This document shows positions 53,487-62,381 of a DNA stretch of 64,000 nucleotides, piece by piece. The DNA lies in assembly GCF_004365705.1 (NCBI RefSeq), contig NZ_SOBN01000001.1:4884001-4948000 (forward strand), given 5' to 3'. Under the pieces are notes generated by a model. The model had not been told where the DNA came from. It did no database searches and saw only the letters and a program-made list of their open reading frames with translations. Position 1 is the stretch's first letter; every line of letters starts with the position of its first letter. This DNA comes from Streptomyces sp. 846.5 (GTDB taxonomy: Bacteria; Actinomycetota; Actinomycetes; Streptomycetales; Streptomycetaceae). The translations under genes and the position numbers were made by a program.

Positions 53487-55022
53487 ATGACCGCTCTCGC
53501 CACACCCATGGCCGGCTCGCTGATCCAGTCGATCGACTGGCAGGCCGTCGCCCCTCCGCTGATCACCGCCGCCGTCGCCCTGGGCGTCCTGGTCGCCGAA
53601 CTCTTCCTCCCGGTACGGCACAAGCCGCTCCTGGGCTGGATCTCCGTGGCAGGACTGGCGCTGGCCCTGCTCTCCCTGGTCCCGCTGCGCGCCGGTACCC
53701 GCGCCACCTTCTGCCTCGGCACCGCCACTGGCACCACCAGCGGCGCCACCGACGGCACCGCCTGCTCCTATGTCGCCGACCACTTCACCCTGGTCCTGCA
53801 GCTGCTGGTGCTCGCGGGTGCGCTGCTCGCCGCGCTGCTCTCGATCCACACCGTGAAGGACGACGTCCTCCCGCCCGGGGAGTACTGGTTCCTGCTGCTC
53901 AGCTCGGCGGCCGGCGCCGCACTGCTCCCGGCCTCACGTGATCTGGCGACCCTGGTGGTCGCCCTCGAAGTCGCCTCGCTGCCCGCGTTCGCCCTGGTCG
54001 GCCTGCGTCGTGACGGCATGGGCGGGGAAGCCGCCCTCAAGTTCTTCCTGTCCTCGGTCACGGCCACCGCCGTCATGCTGCTCGGCGTCAGCTTCGTCTA
54101 CGCCGCGACCGGCAGTCTGCATCTCACCCGTATCGCTGCCGCACTGCCGCATGTCCAGCCCCAGCTGAAGACCCTGGCCCTGGTGGGTGCGGTCCTGACG
54201 CTGGTCGGCTTCGCCTTCAAGACGGCCGCGGTCCCGTTCCACTTCTGGGTCCCCGATACCTACACCGGTGCCCCCGTGGCAGTGGCCGCGTACCTCTCGG
54301 TGGTCAGCAAGGCTGCCGGGCTTTCCGGCCTGGCGCTAGTCGCAGTGGTGGGTTTTCACCCTTACGGACGAACCTGGGGTCTGGCGCTTGCGGTGCTGGC
54401 CGCGCTCACGATGACATTGGGCAACGCGGCCGCACTGCGCCAGCGTTCGGACACTCCGCACAGTGCCGTCCGCCTGCTCGCCTGGTCATCCGTCGCCCAG
54501 GCCGGCTACCTGCTCGTCCCGATCGCCGCAGCGGGCTACGGCAGTGCCGACGCCCGCGACCCGTTGGGCGCGACGGTCGCCTACGCGATGATCTACGGCG
54601 TGGTGAATCTGGGCGCGTTCGCCGTCGTCGCCCTGGTCTCCCGCCGGATCGACGACTACCGGGGCCTGTTCGCCGCACGTCCTGCCGCGGCGATCGCCAT
54701 GGCCTTCTTCCTGCTCAGCCTCGCCGGACTGCCGCCCGGGGTGATCGGCCTCTTCGGCAAGGTGGTGGTGTTCCGCGCCGCCGTCGACTCGGGCCTCGGC
54801 TGGCTCGCCGTGATCATGGCCGTCAATGTGGTCGTCGCGCTCTATTACTACCTCACCTGGACGGCCAAGCTCTTCCAGCCCGCCCTGTCGCCCTCGGTCG
54901 CGACCCTCCGGATCCCGGTGCCGCTGGCCCTCTGCCTCGGGCTCGCGGCAGCGACCGGGGTGGTGCTCTCACTGGCGCCCCAGCTGGTGCTGCAGATCAC
55001 CAGCGGTTCCCTCTTCGGCTGA
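53487..55022 (+). CDS. nuoN: NADH-quinone oxidoreductase subunit N
   Basis: The 511-residue antiporter-like subunit is the last of the operon. Conserved: [73 protein letters not shown] and [20 protein letters not shown] short unusual insert rich in Thr/Gly and two Cys ([18 protein letters not shown]) lies near residue 72-90. ATG 53487 follows nuoM by 3 bp. Confidence 0.95.
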   Translation: MTALATPMAGSLIQSIDWQAVAPPLITAAVALGVLVAELFLPVRHKPLLGWISVAGLALALLSLVPLRAGTRATFCLGTATGTTSGATDGTACSYVADHFTLVLQLLVLAGALLAALLSIHTVKDDVLPPGEYWFLLLSSAAGAALLPASRDLATLVVALEVASLPAFALVGLRRDGMGGEAALKFFLSSVTATAVMLLGVSFVYAATGSLHLTRIAAALPHVQPQLKTLALVGAVLTLVGFAFKTAAVPFHFWVPDTYTGAPVAVAAYLSVVSKAAGLSGLALVAVVGFHPYGRTWGLALAVLAALTMTLGNAAALRQRSDTPHSAVRLLAWSSVAQAGYLLVPIAAAGYGSADARDPLGATVAYAMIYGVVNLGAFAVVALVSRRIDDYRGLFAARPAAAIAMAFFLLSLAGLPPGVIGLFGKVVVFRAAVDSGLGWLAVIMAVNVVVALYYYLTWTAKLFQPALSPSVATLRIPVPLALCLGLAAATGVVLSLAPQLVLQITSGSLFG

Positions 55023-55198
55023 CCGGGGCTGCCCGGTCCGGTCGCGCCGGTCGCGCCGGCCGGTCGGTCCGGGTTGCACAGCCCCGCCCAGCAGGGCACA
55101 AGGGAACCAGGGCGTCCTCCCCAGCCGTTGAACCGGACGAACGGACTCAAGGGCAGCAGACAGCAGACGCCCCTCATCGCACGTCCTGGAGGGCACCC

Positions 55199-56068
55199 GT
55201 GCACCGCCGGCACAACGGTCTGAGAACCGCCGTACTCCTGGTCGGCCTCTCCGCGCTGATCGTCCTGATCGGCAGTTTCTGGGGGCGCACTGGGCTGCTG
55301 ATCGCGTTGGTGCTGGCCCTGGGGACCAATGGCTTCGCCTACTGGAACAGTGACAAGCTAGCGCTGCGTGCGATGCGGGCCCGCCCGGTCAGCGAGATCG
55401 AGGCTCCCTGGCTCTACCGGATCGTGCGTGAGCTCTCCACCTCGGCCCGCCAGCCGATGCCCCGCCTCTACATCTCACCGACCGAAGCCCCCAACGCCTT
55501 CGCCACCGGCCGCAATCCGCGAAACGCTGCGGTCTGCTGCACCCAGGGCATCCTGGGCATCCTCGACGAGCGGGAACTGCGCGGCGTCCTCGGCCATGAG
55601 CTCTCCCATGTGTACAACCGGGACATCCTCATCTCCTCGGTGGCCGGGGCCCTGGCCTCGGTGGTGATGTTCACCGTCAACTTCGCCTGGCTCATTCCGA
55701 TGGGCCGCAGCGACGACGACGAGGGCCCGGGGCTGGTCGGCCTGCTGCTGCTGATGATCCTCGGCCCGATCGCGGCCGCCCTGATCCAACTCGCCGTCAG
55801 CCGCTCCAGGGAGTACCAGGCGGACGCCTCCGGCGCCCAGCTGACCGGCGACCCGCTGGCCCTGGCCGATGCCCTGCGGAAACTCGACGCGGGCACCCGC
55901 AGGCTCCCCCTGCCGCCCGAGCCGCAGCTCCAGACGGCCAGTCATATGATGATCGCCAACCCGTTCCGCCCCGGTGAGGCGGGGGCCCGGTTGTTCTCCA
56001 CCCACCCGCCCATGGCGGAGCGCATCGCCCGACTCGAAGAGATGGCCGGACATCGCCGCATCCGCTGA
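55199..56068 (+). CDS. htpX: HtpX-family zinc metalloprotease
   Basis: The 289-residue integral membrane protease of the M48 family has four hydrophobic segments; zinc motif HELSH (His133, Glu134, His137) in [12 protein letters not shown], and the third ligand Glu in [19 protein letters not shown]. HtpX degrades misfolded membrane proteins. GTG 55199 has CTGGAGGG 6-7 nt upstream. It lies 176 bp after nuoN, a neighbourhood I recall from the second nuo operon of Streptomyces; a role in quality control of that membrane complex is inference. Confidence 0.94.
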   Translation: MHRRHNGLRTAVLLVGLSALIVLIGSFWGRTGLLIALVLALGTNGFAYWNSDKLALRAMRARPVSEIEAPWLYRIVRELSTSARQPMPRLYISPTEAPNAFATGRNPRNAAVCCTQGILGILDERELRGVLGHELSHVYNRDILISSVAGALASVVMFTVNFAWLIPMGRSDDDEGPGLVGLLLLMILGPIAAALIQLAVSRSREYQADASGAQLTGDPLALADALRKLDAGTRRLPLPPEPQLQTASHMMIANPFRPGEAGARLFSTHPPMAERIARLEEMAGHRRIR

Positions 56069-56159
56069 TCACCAATCAGCGTCGCCCTCGAAAGCGTGTC
56101 AGAATTTTTTCGGGCCCCGGATCGACCGGGGGAGCCGTTCGCACGGAAGGCTGCCGCAG

Positions 56160-56561
56160 ATGGATGTGCTCAGGTTCCTGCTCAACGTCGTCTGGCTGGT
56201 TCTCTGCGGGTTCTGGATGGCCATCGGCTATGCCATTGCCGGGATCGTCTGCTGCATCCTCATCATCACCATTCCCTTCGGCATCGCCAGCTTCCGGATC
56301 GCCGGGTATGTCCTCTGGCCGTTCGGCCGTACCACCCGTGAGCGTCCCGACGCGGGTGGGGCGTCCTTCGTCGGCAATGTCATCTGGCTGATCTTCGCCG
56401 GCTGGTGGCTGGCCCTGGGCCATCTGGCCACCAGCATCGCTCTCGCGGTCACCATCGTCGGCATCCCCTTCGCCTGGGCGAACCTCAAGCTCATCCCCAT
56501 CTCACTGATGCCGCTGGGTCGCGAGATCGTCCCCTCGGACCAGCCCTTTGCGGCTCGCTGA
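56160..56561 (+). CDS. YccF-domain membrane protein
   Basis: The 133-residue protein contains two tandem YccF units: FLLNVVWLVLCGFWMAIGYAIAGIVCCILIITIPFGIASFRIAGYVLWPFGR and the similar FVGNVIWLIFAGWWLALGHLATSIALAVTIVGIPFAWANLKLIPISLMPLGR. Each is two membrane helices ending in an IPFG/IPFA turn. The function of the family is unknown. GGAAGG precedes ATG 56160. Confidence 0.9.
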   Translation: MDVLRFLLNVVWLVLCGFWMAIGYAIAGIVCCILIITIPFGIASFRIAGYVLWPFGRTTRERPDAGGASFVGNVIWLIFAGWWLALGHLATSIALAVTIVGIPFAWANLKLIPISLMPLGREIVPSDQPFAAR

Positions 56562-56604
56562 GAGCTCCCCGGCCGGCCCCCGCTCAGCCGTCGGCGGTCC
56601 ACGG

Positions 56605-56649
56605 CCGGGGCCCGGGCCGACGAGGATGTCTCGTCCGCCCGGGCCCCGG
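56605..56649. terminator. Large bidirectional hairpin terminator
   Basis: CCGGGGCCCGGGC (56605-56617) pairs perfectly with GCCCGGGCCCCGG (56637-56649), and inside it GACGAG pairs with CTCGTC. It separates the convergent YccF and ABC ATPase genes. Confidence 0.85.
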
Positions 56650-56673
56650 TCCGCTTCCGTCGCAGATGTCCGG

Positions 56674-57372
56674 TCAGCCGGCCCAGACCTGGGCGTCGGC
56701 GTTCTCGGTGACGGTGACCTTGCCGGCCCGGATGGTGGCAAGGCGCGGCGCGCGCCCGGCGATGGTGGTGTCGTGGGTGACCATCACAAAGGTCAGCCCG
56801 CGCTCCCGCCACAGCCCGTGCAGCAGCTCCATGATCTCGTCACGGGTCTCCTCGTCCAGGTTGCCGGTGGGCTCGTCGGCGAGCAGCACCTTGGGCTCCT
56901 TGACCAGGGCGCGGGCGATGGCCACACGCTGCTGCTGGCCACCGGAGAGCTCGCTCGGCACGTGGTTGCTGCGCTCGCCGAGACCGACCGAGTCCAGCGC
57001 CGCGAAGGCACGCTTACGCCGCTCCTCCTTGCCGATGCCCAGCGGGACCAGCGCGGTCTCCACGTTCTCCTGCGCGCTCAGGGTCGGGATCAGGTTGAAG
57101 CTCTGGAACACGAAGCCGATCAGCTCGGCCCGGACTTTGGTGAGCTTGGCCTCGCCGATCCTGCCCAGGTCGTGTCCGGCGAGTTCGACCGTGCCGTCCG
57201 TGGGGCGGTCCAGGCCGCCCAGCATCTGCAGCAGGGTGGACTTGCCGCCGCCGGTGGGGCCCTGGATGACCAGCTGCCCGCCGTCGGGGATCTCGAGGTC
57301 GATGCCGTCCAGGGCGCGGACCTTCTCCTTGCCCCGGGAGTAGTGCTTGGTGACGCCACTGAGGCGGTACAT
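56674..57372 (-). CDS. MacB/LolD-type ABC transporter ATP-binding protein
   Basis: The 232-residue ATPase has Walker [10 protein letters not shown] near residue 39, Q-loop [18 protein letters not shown], signature LSGGQQQR, Walker [13 protein letters not shown] and H-loop [11 protein letters not shown]. The '[14 protein letters not shown]' and 'PTGNLDEET' phrases place it in the MacB/LolD group that drives FtsX-like permeases by mechanotransmission rather than transport through a channel. It follows its permease gene by 37 bp on the same strand. Confidence 0.93.
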   Translation of the reverse strand: MYRLSGVTKHYSRGKEKVRALDGIDLEIPDGGQLVIQGPTGGGKSTLLQMLGGLDRPTDGTVELAGHDLGRIGEAKLTKVRAELIGFVFQSFNLIPTLSAQENVETALVPLGIGKEERRKRAFAALDSVGLGERSNHVPSELSGGQQQRVAIARALVKEPKVLLADEPTGNLDEETRDEIMELLHGLWRERGLTFVMVTHDTTIAGRAPRLATIRAGKVTVTENADAQVWAG

Positions 57373-57409
57373 GGGTGCTCCTATGAGGATTGCGGGAAGG
57401 GCTTCGGGA

Positions 57410-58888
57410 CTACTCGACGCGGCGCAGGGCGTCGGCCGGGCGCAGCCGGGAGGCGCGCCAGCCGCCGAAGCCGCCGGCCACCAGACCGCCCGCGACCGCG
57501 AGGGCCACCGCGACAGCGATCGCCGAGAGGGTCACCGGCGCCGTCAGGTGCACCTCGATGGCCTTTGCTGCGGCGCTCGCCGCCTGGCCGGGCCCGCCTC
57601 CGCCGCCGGGACCGCCCTGGTTGGAACTGGAGCTGGCAGTGGTGGCACTGAGCGCGGGCGAGAAGGCGGTGATCGCGTATGCGCCGGCCAGGCCCAGGGC
57701 GATGCCGAGGACCCCACCGATCAGACCGTTGACCAGCGCCTCACCCATGACCTGCCCGATCACACGCTTGCTGCGCCAGCCGAGCGCCTTCAGGGTGCCG
57801 AACTCGCGGACCCGCCGGTTGACGGCCGAGGAGGTGAGCAGGCTGGAGATCAGGAATGCTGCGGCGAGCACGGCGAGCGACAGCCACTTGCCCATGCTGG
57901 TGACCAGGTTGGCGGCGGTGGACAGCGAACCGGAGACCGTCGAGGCCAGGTCGGACGCGGTGGTGACGGTGGTGCCGGAGACGTTCTTGGTGATGTTCGC
58001 CTTGACCGCGCTGATCTCCTGGGAGCTGCTGGCCTTCACATAGACCGTGGTGACCTTGTTCTTCAGGTCGGCCAGGGTCTGCGCCTGGGTCAGCGGGATA
58101 TAGATGTTGGCCGCTGAGGTGCCGCTGGAGGCGGTGGCGATGCCGATGACCTTGAACTTGCTGCTGCTGATGGTGACGGTGCTGCCGACCTTCAGCTTCT
58201 TCTGGGTGGCGTAGGAGCTGTCCACGACTGTGACCAGGGCGTTGCTCTGGGCGCTGGTGAAGTTGACGCCCGAGGTGATCTTGAGCGAGCTGAGCGGTCC
58301 CACGGTCAGGTCGGAGGTGTCGGTGCCCATGATGGTGAGGGTGTTCAGGCTGAAGTTGGCCGCACCGCTCGGCGGGGTGCCGCCCTGCTGGCCGCCCTCG
58401 CCGCCGGTGCCGCTCTGCTGACCGCCGCTCTTGGCGGCGCTGGAGCTGGAACTGGAGCTGGAGCTGGAGGTACCGCTCTTCAGGTTGAAGGAGCCGTCGA
58501 ACTTGAAGTCGTTCAGCAGCAGGCTGCCGACCGCGGCCTTCACATTGCTCTGCGAAGCGACCGTGGTGACGGTGGAGCTCGCCATGGTGGCGGTCCCCTG
58601 GTTGACCGAGAGCCGGTCCGCGCTGCTGCTCTTGCTGCCCGAGCCGGACTGCTGGATGCCGAACTTCTGCGCACCGCCACCTGCCCCGGCCGCGGCCGAC
58701 TTGGTCACGGTGATGTCGGTGCCGAGACCGTAGAGCGAGTGAAGCACCGTCGACTGGGCGTTCTTCATCCCCGCCGAGACTGAAGTCACCGTGAGAACCA
58801 GGCCGATACCCAGGGCGAGTCCCATGGAGATGACGAGCGCCGCCTTGCGGCGGCGGCGCAGTTCGCGCCTGAGATAGGTGAAGAACAT
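57410..58888 (-). CDS. FtsX-like/MacB-type ABC permease with Ser-rich periplasmic insert
   Basis: The 492-residue permease has the expected four membrane helices: one N-terminal (ALVISMGLALGIGLVLTVTSVSAGM) and three C-terminal (LAVLAAAFLISSLLTSSAVNRRVREFGTLKALGW, LVNGLIGGVLGIALGLAGAYAI, AVALAVAGGLVAGG). The large outer domain of about 290 residues includes a ten-Ser run and Gly/Gln-rich stretches near residues 140-175. Relatives export peptides or lipids, or regulate wall hydrolases. It is upstream of its ATPase gene. AGGA lies 6 nt before ATG 58888; CCTAGG occurs twice in the leader. Confidence 0.9.
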   Translation of the reverse strand: MFFTYLRRELRRRRKAALVISMGLALGIGLVLTVTSVSAGMKNAQSTVLHSLYGLGTDITVTKSAAAGAGGGAQKFGIQQSGSGSKSSSADRLSVNQGTATMASSTVTTVASQSNVKAAVGSLLLNDFKFDGSFNLKSGTSSSSSSSSSSAAKSGGQQSGTGGEGGQQGGTPPSGAANFSLNTLTIMGTDTSDLTVGPLSSLKITSGVNFTSAQSNALVTVVDSSYATQKKLKVGSTVTISSSKFKVIGIATASSGTSAANIYIPLTQAQTLADLKNKVTTVYVKASSSQEISAVKANITKNVSGTTVTTASDLASTVSGSLSTAANLVTSMGKWLSLAVLAAAFLISSLLTSSAVNRRVREFGTLKALGWRSKRVIGQVMGEALVNGLIGGVLGIALGLAGAYAITAFSPALSATTASSSSNQGGPGGGGGPGQAASAAAKAIEVHLTAPVTLSAIAVAVALAVAGGLVAGGFGGWRASRLRPADALRRVE

Positions 58889-59068
58889 GTGATTCCTAGG
58901 GAAGGAGGGGCTCTTGGTGCGCCTCTGGAACCTAGGGAGCGGGGCTGACAGCTTGATGAGCCGCGAATGAGAGAGGTCTCAAGGGGACCAATGTGAATTT
59001 TATGGATTTGATCGCGTTCCAGTAACGGTCCGCGCGGGCCAGGACCCCATGAACCCGCCGGTCACAAC

Positions 59069-59136
59069 ACGAGCGCGGCTCCTGGCCGGGTCCTCGGTCC
59101 GGGGAGACCGGAGGGACCGTCAGAAGCCGCGCTCGT
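59069..59136 (-). terminator. Hairpin downstream of the YajQ gene
   Basis: ACGAGCGCGGCT (59069-59080) and AGCCGCGCTCGT (59125-59136) are perfect inverse arms around a 44-base loop that itself has GC-rich pairing. It lies 17 bp beyond the YajQ stop on the minus strand. Confidence 0.65.
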
Positions 59137-59152
59137 ATGCGGTGTCATCCCA

Positions 59153-59641
59153 CTAGCGGTAGTTCACGAACTGGACGGCGAAGTCCAGGTCCTTGCCCTT
59201 GACCAGGGCCTGCACGGCCTGGAGGTCGTCCCGGCTCTTCGAGCTGACGCGCAGCTCATCGCCCTGGACCTGGGCCTTCACGCCCTTGGGGCCCTCATCG
59301 CGAATGATCTTGGCGACCTTCTTGGCGTTCTCCTGGGAGATGCCCTCCTCGATGGTGGCGAAGATCTTGTACTCCTTGCCGGAGAGCTGCGGCTCCCCGG
59401 CATCCAGCGCCTTCAGCGAGATGCCCCGCTTGACCAGCTTCGTCTGGAAGACGTCGAGGATCGCGTTCACGCGCTCCTCAGAGTTGGCCCGCATCTCGAT
59501 CTTGTCGCCGGACCACTCGATGGAGGCGCCGACATTCTTGAAGTCGAAACGGGTGGTCAGCTCGCGGGCGGCCTGGTTGAGCGCGTTGTCGACCTCCTGC
59601 CGCTCGACCTTCGAGACGATGTCGAAACTGGAGTCGGCCAT
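59153..59641 (-). CDS. YajQ-family nucleotide/cyclic di-GMP-binding protein
   Basis: The 162-residue cytoplasmic protein of two ferredoxin-like domains is strongly conserved: [63 protein letters not shown] and the C-terminal [12 protein letters not shown]. Some family members bind cyclic di-GMP and act with transcription factors; others were reported as nucleotide- or RNA-binding. ATG 59641 has AGGAGA 6 nt upstream. It is divergent from the tRNA-Tyr gene. Confidence 0.95.
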   Translation of the reverse strand: MADSSFDIVSKVERQEVDNALNQAARELTTRFDFKNVGASIEWSGDKIEMRANSEERVNAILDVFQTKLVKRGISLKALDAGEPQLSGKEYKIFATIEEGISQENAKKVAKIIRDEGPKGVKAQVQGDELRVSSKSRDDLQAVQALVKGKDLDFAVQFVNYR

Positions 59642-59855
59642 GATCAGTGAGTCTCCTTGACGGTGCTACGACACGGATGGCGCAGTACTCCCTGCGAGTG
59701 GAGCTGCCGATCCAGCCTAGCCACCGCGGACCCCGCCCGTTGTCCTCCCCGGGTACCGGCGGGCCGCCGACCCCCCGGATCAACCGAGTGGCGGAGCACC
59801 CCCCTCGATCAGGTATTGTTTACGACGTCGAGCGGGAGACCGCGAGACGATCCCT

Positions 59856-59940
<85 letters not shown>

Positions 59941-59950
59941 GGGAAATAGG

Positions 59951-59994
59951 ACGGCCCCTCACCTGCGGAAACGCAGATGGGGGGCCGTTTTCAT
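59951..59994 (+). terminator. Rho-independent terminator after tRNA-Tyr
   Basis: ACGGCCCC (59951-59958) pairs with GGGGCCGT (59981-59988), with an inner CTGCG/CGCAG stem closing on GAAA, and TTTT follows. Confidence 0.9.
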
Positions 59995-60174
59995 GGTCGA
60001 ACTCCGGATGCTGTCCCGTGCTAGCTGACGTGGCGTCACCGGGCGGACTTCAAGGCCGCGGATTCGGGGAACCACGGGGCCGTGCACTGGCGTGCTGTCC
60101 GGCAGAGGGGCGTGCGTCAGCGCTTTCCGCCCGGCCACGGCCCGTCGGTACCGTTCCCCGTCCGGGAGGACACG

Positions 60175-61044
60175 ATGAGCAATCCCTGGGGCCTCAGCGG
60201 CCCGCAGTTCCTGGTCGTGTACATCGCCGCACTCGCCGCATCGCTCCTCCTGGTGCTGATCTTCCGTGCCCTGGTGCGCGGCGCGGGCCGGGCCGACAGC
60301 GGGCCCGTGGACGTCTACACGGCGGCGGCCGTCGCGGGCGGCAGCAACCGGGTCGTCGACACGGCCGTCTACGCCCTGGTCAAGGGCGACCACCTGCGCG
60401 CCGCCCGGGACCGGACGGTCACCGTCTGCGGCGGGACGCCGGTGGAGCCCGTGCAGTGCGCGGTGCTGGACTCCTTCGGGCTGCGCAAGAGCGCCAAGTT
60501 GAGGGAGGTGCGTGACTTCGCAGGCCGGACGCGGCAGGTGCAGGAGACGGTCGCGCACGCCGTCGACCGGAGGCTGCGGCTCAGCGACACGCGGCGCAAT
60601 CTGGGTCGGTTGGCGGCGCTGTTCCCGCTGGTCGTGCTGGGCGTGGGCATTGCGAGGGCGGTCAACGGAGCCCAACTGGGCCGGCCCATCGGGCTCCTGG
60701 TGTTCCTGATGGTGCTGACCGTCCCGCTGGTGCTGATCCCGCTGGCCAACCCGCCGACGGTGAGCCGTGCGGGGCGCCGACTGGTCCGGGCGGCGGGGAC
60801 CACGTCCAGCCGCAGCGAGTTCGTCGGCGCCTCGTACACGTCGACCGGCGCGCTGGTGCCGGCGGGCGTGATCGCGGTGGCGGCGCTGGGCGCGGCCGGC
60901 GTGGAGGACCAGGTCATGCGTTCCGCGCTGTTCGGCAGCGTGGCGTCGTCGGGCGGCGACTCGGGGTCGTCCAGCGGCTGCGGGGCGTCGAGCTGTGGCG
61001 GCGGGTCGAGCTGCGGCGGTGGCGGGGGCGGGTGCGGAGGGTGA
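60175..61044 (+). CDS. TIGR04222-like membrane protein with Cys/Gly/Ser-rich C-terminal tail
   Basis: This gives 289 residues from ATG 60175 (GGGAGGA upstream). It has one N-terminal helix ([19 protein letters not shown]), a soluble part ([27 protein letters not shown]), a pair of helices near residues 145-195, and a further hydrophobic stretch ([18 protein letters not shown]). It ends in a low-complexity tail from about residue 253 of Gly, Ser and four Cys (269, 274, 280, 287). I recognise it as the TIGR04222 type, often encoded beside DUF692 proteins in Streptomyces. The gene overlaps the DUF692/MNIO gene as GTGA. MNIO enzymes modify Cys-containing peptides, so the tail is a candidate substrate; that is inference. 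Confidence 0.88.
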   Translation: MSNPWGLSGPQFLVVYIAALAASLLLVLIFRALVRGAGRADSGPVDVYTAAAVAGGSNRVVDTAVYALVKGDHLRAARDRTVTVCGGTPVEPVQCAVLDSFGLRKSAKLREVRDFAGRTRQVQETVAHAVDRRLRLSDTRRNLGRLAALFPLVVLGVGIARAVNGAQLGRPIGLLVFLMVLTVPLVLIPLANPPTVSRAGRRLVRAAGTTSSRSEFVGASYTSTGALVPAGVIAVAALGAAGVEDQVMRSALFGSVASSGGDSGSSSGCGASSCGGGSSCGGGGGGCGG

Positions 61045-62000
61045 GCCGCCGGCCTGCGTCGACTCCGTTGCCGGTGCCGCCAGTGCCTCCACGGCTGGGG
61101 TTCGGCATCGGCTGGCGTCCGGAGATCGACCTCACCGTGGAGCGGCTGCACGGAGTCGACTTCGTCGAGGTCGTCGCCGAGAACATCGACCCCCGCCGGC
61201 TGCCCGAGTCCCTTCGGGTGCTCCGTGCGCGCGGCACCACGGTCGTCCCGCACGGCGTCTCGCTGTCCCTCGGCGGCGCGGACCGTCCCGATCCGGTGCG
61301 GCTCGCACGGCTCGCGGAGTGTGCCCGAGTTCTGGAGTCGCCCCTGGTCAGCGAGCACATCGCGTTCACCCGCGCGGGCGGTCTGGACGCGGGCCACCTG
61401 CTGCCGCTGCCCCGCACCCGGGACGCGTTGGACGTCCTTGCCGAGAACGTCCGCATCGCCCAGGACGCGCTGCCGGTGCCGCTGGCGTTGGAGAACATTG
61501 CCCCGCTGTTCAGCTGGCCGGGTGGGGAACTGACCGAGGGCCAGTTCCTCAGCGAGCTGGCCGAGCGAACCGGCGCGCTGCTGCTGGTGGACGTCGCCAA
61601 CCTGCACACCGCCCAGGCCAACCTGGGCACCAACGCGGGGGACGTGCTGGACGCCCTGCCGCTGGAACGACTCGCGTACGTCCATGTCGCGGGCGGCGTG
61701 GAGCGGGACGGCATCTGGCACGACACCCACACCCACCCGGTGGGCGAGCCCGTCCTCGCCCTCCTGGAGGACCTGGCCGCGCGGGTATCGGGTGCGTCCG
61801 GCGTCCCCGGTCTCCCCGGTGTCCTGCTGGAACGCGACGGCGACTACCCGCCGGACGCGGAACTGGCGGGCGAGCTGGCAGCGATCCGGGACGCGGTCCT
61901 GAACAGCACAGTCCTGAACAGCACAGTCCTGAACGGCATAGTCCTGAACGGCACAGTGCGGCGGGGTGCGGGGAAGAGAGCGCGGCATGCCGACCACTGA
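61041..62000 (+). CDS. DUF692 / MNIO-family multinuclear non-haem iron enzyme
   Basis: The 319-residue TIM-barrel protein probably starts at GTG 61041 (overlapping the upstream stop); GTG 61032 is also possible. Family motifs, with likely metal ligands: VVAENID (Glu47), [12 protein letters not shown] (His71), VSEHIAF (His106), LALENIA (Glu151), [10 protein letters not shown] (Asp184, His189), YVHVAGG (His215), WHDTHTHPV (Asp228, His230) and LLERDGDYP (Glu264). All the iron-site positions I know appear intact. Characterised members (MbnB, TglH, ChrH types) oxidatively remodel Cys residues of ribosomal peptides with a partner protein. The last ~30 residues contain a repeated [10 protein letters not shown] pentapeptide. 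It is tightly coupled with both neighbours. Confidence 0.93.
   Translation: MSRRPASTPLPVPPVPPRLGFGIGWRPEIDLTVERLHGVDFVEVVAENIDPRRLPESLRVLRARGTTVVPHGVSLSLGGADRPDPVRLARLAECARVLESPLVSEHIAFTRAGGLDAGHLLPLPRTRDALDVLAENVRIAQDALPVPLALENIAPLFSWPGGELTEGQFLSELAERTGALLLVDVANLHTAQANLGTNAGDVLDALPLERLAYVHVAGGVERDGIWHDTHTHPVGEPVLALLEDLAARVSGASGVPGLPGVLLERDGDYPPDAELAGELAAIRDAVLNSTVLNSTVLNGIVLNGTVRRGAGKRARHADH
61896..61955 (+). repeat. 15-bp in-frame tandem repeat, four copies
   Basis: The unit GTCCTGAACAGCACA occurs twice exactly and twice with G at position 10 (one also with T at position 14). It encodes [20 protein letters not shown] near the C-terminus of the MNIO protein, a likely slippage hotspot outside the catalytic barrel. 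Confidence 0.85.
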
Positions 62001-62364
62001 CCGCTCCGACCCCGCCGCAGACCCCCGAGCGGCTCTCGCCGCGGCCCAGGCCGCGCTCCTGTCCGCGCTCGTGGCGGGCGCGGATGCGCCTCCCGGCTTC
62101 GACGCCGACCGTCTCCGGGTCCAGTCGCACGCGCTGCTTGCCAAGCGCACCCGCCAAGCCGCAGCCCACCACGGGTGGCTGACCCAGGCCCTCCCGGCCG
62201 CCGACTACCGCGCCCACTTCACCGCCTACGCCGCTGCCCACCCGTTGCGGGCGGGCAGCGGCGGCAGCCACGCCGACGCGACAGCGTTCGAGGGGTACCT
62301 GCGTGAACGCGGCCTGCTGCCACCAGCGGTGAAACCCCGCTGGTGGCAGCGTCGCAGCCAGTAG
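61987..62364 (+). CDS. Small helical partner protein of the MNIO enzyme (DUF2063-like, divergent)
   Basis: The 125-residue protein starts at ATG 61987, inside the end of the MNIO gene (14-nt overlap), with GGGGAAGAGAG upstream. N-terminal helix [19 protein letters not shown]; then [31 protein letters not shown] and [18 protein letters not shown], which resemble in spacing the N-terminal helical domain of DUF2063/MbnC-type partners; then a basic WWQRR end. MNIO enzymes usually need such a partner to bring the peptide. There is no Cys and no membrane segment. Homology to DUF2063 is a pattern judgement, not a computed match. Confidence 0.75.
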   Translation: MPTTDRSDPAADPRAALAAAQAALLSALVAGADAPPGFDADRLRVQSHALLAKRTRQAAAHHGWLTQALPAADYRAHFTAYAAAHPLRAGSGGSHADATAFEGYLRERGLLPPAVKPRWWQRRSQ

Positions 62365-62381
62365 GCGCGGAGCCGCGGGGT

